Shown here one piece after another: positions 57,401 through 64,000 of a stretch of DNA of 64,000 nt. Both the position numbers and the translations under genes were made by a program. The notes below the pieces were generated by a model, which saw nothing but the letters and a program-made list of their open reading frames with translations, did not search any database and was not told the DNA's origin. How positions within the stretch are numbered: position 1 is the stretch's first letter; each line of letters begins with the position of its first letter. This DNA comes from Arcuatula senhousia (Eukaryota > Mollusca > Bivalvia > Mytilida > Mytilidae), in the NCBI GenBank assembly GCA_963971305.1, contig OZ020306.1, positions 72,637,022-72,701,021 on the forward strand, in the 5' to 3' direction.

Positions 57401-58200
57401 CCTTATCCAGTTTTACATAAACGACCCTTTCCCGTCTTAAATACAATGCTGGTTGAGCATACACAGACTGGGAGTTTAAAAATGGGGTTGGTTGGGAAAC
57501 AAAGGAACTTCAAATTTTTAAGACTACGGAAAAAGGGGAGAGGTGAGTAGGGGCGGACAATTAAGCCAATGTGGTGCACTAATTCGCGATCCACAAGAGG
57601 ATCATTTACGTGCATGAAGCGTGGCACTCTCCACACACGCTCGTTCACTATGGTTTGCTGTCAGGTTTTCCGCATTATAACCGAACGACCACAAGGGAAG
57701 GAGGGTGGTTATTTACTAGGGATGAAAAAAAAAAGGAGAGGTGCCAATGTGCAAAGACAAATTCAGTTAATTTTACGAGAACATCATGAAACAGCAAATT
57801 ACATAAAGCACGAAAAAACCAACTCTATAATAATCAACAACTGAGGTCATAACGAGGGTGAACTTGCATTGTGTGCCTCAGAATGATGGTTGCTTGTTGC
57901 AACACACTCGTAGCGTTGCTGCTATTTCAACATGTCAAATACTGTAGATTGGGTACAAATTTTCGTGGTTTGATGAAAAAGGATTAATTCGTGGATTCTT
58001 AAATTCGTGGTTTTGAAAACTGTCCACAGCATACAGATCAATGTTAACTTTCTTTTTGTAGGGCATTAATTCTTGTGGGTAAAGCCCACTTATGAAAACC
58101 ACGAAAAATGATACCCCCACGAATAATAATGAAACCACAGTATTTGTAACTTAAGTATAAATCCCATATTTGTCTACGAGCGCACGGTGTAGCTTTCATC
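57400..58200 (-). repeat. Mosaic: family B fragment, family C fragment and a hairpin-forming element
   Basis: 57,560-57,690 is a family B fragment in minus orientation. 57,850-57,930 has family C words. At 57,945-58,140, 'attgggtacaaattttcgtggtt' pairs with the region ending 'aaaccacgaaaaatgat..cccacgaa', suggesting a short inverted repeat element. Confidence 0.5.
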
Positions 58201-60290
58201 AGAGTACTTAATTTTGCCAAATGGGAATCGGGTTTCCTACAACCATATTGTCAGCCAGCATCATATGGCTTTTAGTTTATAATGTAAGAAAAACGAGGAA
58301 GAAGTTGGCCTAGTAGGTAACTTTTATTTTATTACATTTTGGAATTTCCTTTTTAAATAAATGGTATGGCATTTGTGGACGTCTCACTTCTAAAAGACAA
58401 AAGAAAAGGTTTCCTATTTTTGCATAAAGACATGCAATTGTGAAGACAAATATAAAAGCTTTGGGAAGGAGTAACCTTTGGGTTTATGTGATGATAGTCT
58501 CTGATGCGTTAGAGGTTTAAAGGTTTCAGTAGAAACCCCCTTACCAGATCATTTAATTTGTAAGAATTTTGAGAGATAAGCCGATACAGCATATGAACAA
58601 CTTATATGTAAATGGCTTACGTCTGTAAGTGGCTTTAAGAAATCCCCATAAACACCAAAAATTACATAGTATGCGCAAATCTATGTTGTATAAGAAAGGT
58701 TCTCAAAAATATGAAGAATATTCATCAAGCGTTTGCAAGGAGTAGTATACAAGACGTTAGACGGACGGAATAATCAGGAAGTACGGTCAGACGGACAGAC
58801 GGCAAAAAGGGAAGGAAGCACGGACAGACGGGCGGACAAATAAGGACGGGAGAAACCATAGCACGTCAATGGTTATAAAATTAAAAACAAAATATTCATT
58901 TGGTCTGACCAGCCTGACATCGACAGTATGATATTGAAAAATGCCTTTTTATATTTTTTATTCATCCGCATAAAACTAATTCGTATATGTAAAGAAGTTG
59001 CAACAAGCAGGAATTGCTTACTCTCCCGGGGCACTCATAACATGTTCGCGTTGTTGGTTGCTATTTAGTTCGTATTGTGTGGGTTTTATACGATTATTTG
59101 TGGGTTTTATTCCTCGCCACACGAAGTGGCGAGGTATTATGTTATACTCTCCTTTTCGTTCGGTTTCTGTCTGTCGAAAAGATGAACAAAACATACCAAG
59201 ATTCACATTACATTCGTTTTTAGAAGGCATTTACAAAGATAATGCTTTGTCCGGGAAAAAATAATAAACAAGTGATGATTCGGTTTTATTAGTTTGTAGT
59301 TTAAATAATCGTATCGCACACAGAAATAATTATTTTAGTAAAGAGTACAAAAGGTATGAGGGAATTAAGGGGGAAAGGCAAGAAGCAGGACGGAACAAAC
59401 CATATACCTCTGGTATTAAAATTGAAATAAAACGATAATTTGACCTGGCCGACCTAAGGGTCCGACGATTCAACCAGAAGTGAGAGGTCTTGGTTTTTCT
59501 TTCTAAAAATGTTGATTTTTGATGAAAAAATATTTTGGCAGTAATGAAGAAAAAATATACTGTAGAAGGATTTCTGTCATATAAATAATGCTAATATTTG
59601 AGAAATAATATCTTGTCGCGACACCTTTGAAAAAAAAATTCTGATTAATTGTAACGCCATCTATATGTTCATGTTGCACGTTATGGTAGTGACAAAATGC
59701 AACTTTTCTCGTTAATTTTTTTTATTTCGGCATGTTTTTGTAAATAATTTATAATTTGTTACCGTTACTGTGAAATTGTATTATTAAGTAACATGGAACA
59801 CTGTTTTATAAGTCTTAATCTTTGCATACCGTTTTTGAGTATTTTCTTACGTGCATGTCTCAGAAAAAATCATGCAGTTTTGTCCAGATCCAATACTGCA
59901 ATTGTTGCAAATCAACAAAACGCTTGTTTTTAACTTTAAATTTTGTCCAAGGCAGGGCTCTTGAATGAAATTCTCTCTAATATTAAAATCTTAAATGCTT
60001 ACAGGGTGAACATGTTAAACCTGCAACCATATGGATCATGTATTCTAACTTCGATACAACATGTACAATCCTATGAAATGAGTTGGTTTTGATTTTAGTA
60101 GAAGAACTGCAATTTTTTACAACTTTCTAAACACTCTAAAGTGTTTAATTTTAAACAGTGAGTGAGTGAGAGGGTTGGTGTTTTACACCCTTTCAATGCT
60201 ATATAAGTTGTTTAAAGGCGATGAACATGAAAAGGAATGATAAAATGAACATGAAATGATGGGAATGGGGTGGAATACAAAGAACAGTAT
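58200..60290. other. AT-rich DNA with simple repeats
   Basis: A purine-rich acggacagacgg tract lies at 58,755-58,850 and a family F-type hairpin at 59,112-59,134. Near 59,500-59,640, similarity to 52,015-52,155 is visible ('gaaaaaatattttggcag', 'atactgtagaaggatttctgtcatataaa'). No gene seen. Confidence 0.5.
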
Positions 60291-60645
60291 ATTTGGAAGA
60301 ACCACAGGAAAAGGCGAGAGATGGGTAGGAACGGAAAATTAAGCCTAGGTGGTGCACTTACTTGGTGGTCCACAAAGGGATCTTCAAAGTGCAAGAAGCG
60401 TGGCATTCTCCACACACGTTTGCCCACTATGGTCGACGGTCAGGGTTTCCGTATTTTAGACCTGACAAACCCCGCGGACGAGAGCCACCGTATTCAGCCA
60501 CCTATAGGGCACACACTTGGTCGCTCTGTGGGCTTAGCACTTACCTGGCTTCAGAATACCAAGACCCTTAGTCGCCTTTAACGACAAGCTAGGCTCTGCT
60601 GTGGGCCTATCCGCCGGGCTATCCGCCTCTCGGGCCCCGCACAGG
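60290..60645 (-). repeat. Dispersed repeat family B copy, minus orientation
   Basis: The reverse of the 48.6 and 51.5 kb copies: 'gaagcgtggcattctccacac', 'actatggtcgacggtcaggg', 'ccaagacccttagtcgccttt', 'acgacaagctaggctctgctgtggg'. Overlapping short frames here are shadows. Confidence 0.8.
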
Positions 60646-60649
60646 ACTT

Positions 60650-62640
60650 AATTTCAAGACCCAACAAAATTTAAAGTATCATCGCTATTACCATAAATAG
60701 TAAACAAGCTTTAGTGCTTAGTAAAAATAAATTGGATTTTTATTTCCTAACCAGTGCACACATGAATATGTGAAAATCATTAAGATGTTTGATGTATGCG
60801 CTTTATCATTGCTGTGCATATCATTTGAATTAAATATTCTAAATGTTCTTTGATATTAGTTATTCAATTCGTTCAACTTTCCGCAACTGCGCGTAGTTTG
60901 TCGCTCTAAAAGCGCTTGCTTTCGATTTTAAAAATAATTCTTATGTAATAAATCATTGCTAAGGCATTTTTGTGCAAATTCCTGTCCATCTATCAATATA
61001 TACATTACGTGTCAGTAAGTATTGAATATTGAGAGAGTGTACCCGTACCCGTAACCAATTTTTTTCAGGGCGGGGGTCAATCGAGGGTTGGTTTTGCAAA
61101 ATAGTCCTTATTTGAATAGGGTTTAACCAAATTTTAGATTGTTCTTACCTATATTTTCATTTTTTTTTGTCCAAAAGGGGCGGGGATGGGGGTTCGGGGG
61201 TTCGTCCGAACCTCTCGAACGAGCATGTTATCATTAAATCATTAATGAGGTTACATTAAAACACAGGATCAGCTGCTTTTGGCGTTTAGAGTGCAACCTC
61301 TCTTTTACCCAATTCCAACTGGATCGGATTTTCGTAAAGAAGAGTACCAGTTATGACCATATATATTTAAAAGATATTAGAATTCTCATACAGCTTACGT
61401 ATAATCCTTAAAACAGAGTCTAAATAGCTGATCAATAGCTGTCTAGATCTGAAGTTCAGAACAAAAAAACCAAAGTATAGCGTCTAACAGCACGGATGAG
61501 GAACGAAATGATACAGAGCAGGATCGTTTCCATAGCTGATCCGGCTTTAAATCCCTGAATGAGTGACTGGGGCATAATGGAAAATTTCTTAGATGAAGAG
61601 TGCATTTGTTTCTAACACAAAAAATAATATGACATTGTTCAGAAATATGCATTAAATACATGCAATAGCCGGTTAATAAATGTGTAGTTAACCTCAATAT
61701 ATTATCGCAATTATTAAAATTCTCTTCACAACAAAAGTGTATTACCATCTGGTACAAATACTTTATATCACGGAAGTTTGTAACTGTAGCGGCGTGAGAA
61801 TTATGTCTGACAGATAGAAAAACACAGACTGGACAACATGCAAATGATATATTTTTATCAACAGATTTTTTTACAAAATATGCAAATCAGCGATCTCAGT
61901 TATCTCAGGAACGTAATAAAACGACCGATGTGATAATCGCAGATTTTAAAGTTGAGTGGAATGCATGTACTATGTACTAGTTATTGCCTGATTCTTACTA
62001 CATTAAAGATATTTGTCCAGACTTGATTCGAATTCAGAAGGGGGTCTTGGTCTATTTTTTTATATTGACAATTATAAATATATATTGATGATTAAATAAA
62101 GTTATTCTACTCTATTTGTAATTAAGGGCTTTGTGTTATACAAACAGATTTGAGTATTGATCTTTAAGAATACACATGCAAAGACATTTAAAAAGCCCTC
62201 ATAAATGTATATATATGAAATGACGAATGCGACGTCGTTTTTAGGCAAGGACTATTTGATGGCCTGGGATATTTTGAAAAAAAAATCCTGGCCCGGATTT
62301 TCACTGAAAAAAAATAATTTTGCCCAGACCTGTGCTGAAAAAAATAATCTGACCTTGAATTCGGCCTATCTGAAATAAATAGATTTTCCCAAAAAAATTC
62401 TTGCTCAGCATGTATGAGAACAAAAATATCCGGCCCGCAAAGCGGGTAAAAAATATTTCCGGCTCGAGGAAAAATCCCAGCCCCCCCCCCAGAAAATCAA
62501 AAAATCAAATGGTCCGTGCCTTATACGAATATATTTAAAAAGGATAACAGAAATGCAAAAATAGGGCGTGTAACAAGATACAGAGAAACGAGAAACAAAG
62601 ACATAATTAAAAACATAAGATTAGATCTGTCACAAATATA
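60650..62640. other. AT-rich DNA, no gene seen
   Basis: No recognised repeat or coding signal. G-rich and C-rich short runs occur near 61,170-61,205 and 62,480. Confidence 0.45.
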
Positions 62641-62644
62641 TACT

Positions 62645-64000
62645 AATGGCCCTGTCACACTATAACGTTTTAGCCAACGTGTGCCGAACGTTCGAATGAA
62701 TGTTCTAAAACGTTTGAACACGTTGGAAGTCGCTGTTAAAAGTTTCAAAAAATTTCTCGTTGAACGACCACAAAGCGTCAGACTAACTACCTGCAACGCA
62801 CGACAAACTTATTCAAAACTTATCTATAGCGTTTGTCCGGCGTACTTGACGTTTGCCTAGCGCATGTTTGACGACTGCAGAACGCATTCATAGCGTTAGT
62901 CTTACTTATATTTTTTTTCTCTCGGTGGGGAGACCTAGGATTTCTGTTCTTTTCTTTAGTATTATTTCACAATAGCCCAAATAGATCTATTATCTGGCTT
63001 AAATGTATTGCTGGATTTATTAAAAATTATAGATACATCATGTAAATTTAGTTTCGTTATAAAAATATTGGTTTTCAGCGTTCTGGTAATATGAATGTAT
63101 AATTATTCTAGAGCCGTTTTTTCACCAATAGTGATGATTTTTGCACTCAGTCTAAAAGAATAAAATATTGTGTAGATTTTATATTTTGATATGTCAAAAA
63201 TATACAGAGAGGAATCCATGCGTTTGTTAACAAACTCTCAAAATCTCAAATGAGTATAATACATGTAAGAAATACCGGTCTGTAGAGTTTGCCTAGCATC
63301 CTTTTTATAGCACTTGACTACATTAATCCTAAATGATCGCAGACAGCATGACGGATGTCATTAATAGAGAAAAATGCGTGTGCTTATTGAATATTAAAAA
63401 TACACATTATTTCAAATGAATATTGAAGTAAGACTGTCGTTACTCGTTGTATTTGAGTATTTTTCTACCAAAAAAATGTCCACCGAAAACACGACAGGTG
63501 TATTACAATTTGCATGAATTACTTTCAATTCCAGACCATCTAAGTTATCCTTGTTTTATTCAAGATTTGTTTTTGGCTTTGTTCATTGTTTTTTGTAAAA
63601 AGATTTTTTTTCAGGTTTGAATTAGTATTTGAAGATTACAAATACCAAAACGCGGATATAAACGGTTAATTTGGATATGCTATATATCGATATTTCAAGG
63701 AGTAACCTCTCATCAGTAGCATTTAAACCAAAACATAGGAAGCTTTTGAAATTGACTTTCTCCCTTGTAATTCAAACTAACTTATAAAATTCTGGGTTAA
63801 TACGCTACTCGTTCGTTAAAATGACGCTCTGTGCGCTCTGTACACTTTTAAACACGATGAATATGTTTCTTGGTCGTTAGACTGACGCTAGGCGTGCGCT
63901 GCATTATCGCTAGACACGTTCGTTTCCATTTAGCTTAGCGTTCGTCAAACGCATTTCAACGTGCGCACAACGACCACATAGCGTACATCAGCGTGTGTAT
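62645..64000. repeat. CGTT-rich element or repeat, open at the right edge
   Basis: 62,645-62,910 begins 'ggccctgtcacactataacg' and is dense in acgttyg/gcgttygtc words. 63,790-64,000 is dense in the same words (cgttcgtcaaacgcatttcaacgtgcgc). An AT-rich spacer of about 880 bp lies between. The CpG density is far above the surroundings. I take it as one non-autonomous element with repetitive ends, whose right end lies outside the window. Confidence 0.5.

Noticed and set aside
60212..60581. Overlapping ORFs on both strands at 60.2-60.6 kb
   Set aside because: They fall in a family B dispersed repeat, and the same translations appear in the other copies.

Overview
This looks like an AT-rich invertebrate nuclear genome, most probably a marine mussel (Mytilus or a close relative). 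Three things point that way: short GT-AG exons in long introns, an nSTAND3-ankyrin gene, and dispersed repeats I recall as typical of mussel DNA (about 357 bp, carrying 'ctacgcctgacgcgcgtttcgtc'). The species call is inference. There are no prokaryotic operons.

The one substantial gene lies on the minus strand and covers at least 43,665 down to about 9,880. Read 5' to 3', it has six 42-nt exons (43.6, 41.9, 41.5, 39.0, 37.4 and 32.5 kb). Each begins and ends in phase 1 and encodes 14 residues, exactly two heptads of a coiled coil. A 54-nt linker exon follows (31.2 kb), then an intron of about 15.9 kb, then a huge terminal exon (15,288 to 10,023). The terminal exon encodes an nSTAND3-type P-loop NTPase and about 27 ankyrin repeats. 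I did not find the 5' end (start codon and any N-terminal domain); it probably lies beyond 64,000. The predicted protein is an oligomerising coil, an NTPase switch and an ankyrin array, an architecture often proposed for innate immune sensors. That role is inference.

The terminal exon is interrupted at 13,516-14,406 by an 891-bp MITE with perfect 25-bp inverted repeats and a TA target duplication. Removing the element and one TA restores a continuous reading frame. The element's inverted repeats also contain candidate splice sites that would remove most of it in frame.

The 15.9-kb intron holds an 8.5-kb minisatellite (26-bp unit, about 326 copies, 18,707-27,192). Inside it, a block of exactly 91 units (2,366 bp) is tandemly duplicated. 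The intron also holds a decayed Penelope-like reverse transcriptase (27,860-30,090).

The rest is transposon and repeat debris. It includes a dead RING-finger exon at the left edge, PLE, LINE and Tigger/pogo fragments, tRNA-like SINEs, tandem and inverted copies of the 357-bp family, several mollusc-type dispersed families between 47 and 61 kb, and an unusual CGTT-rich repeat at the right edge. Outside the main gene I see no other intact protein-coding gene.
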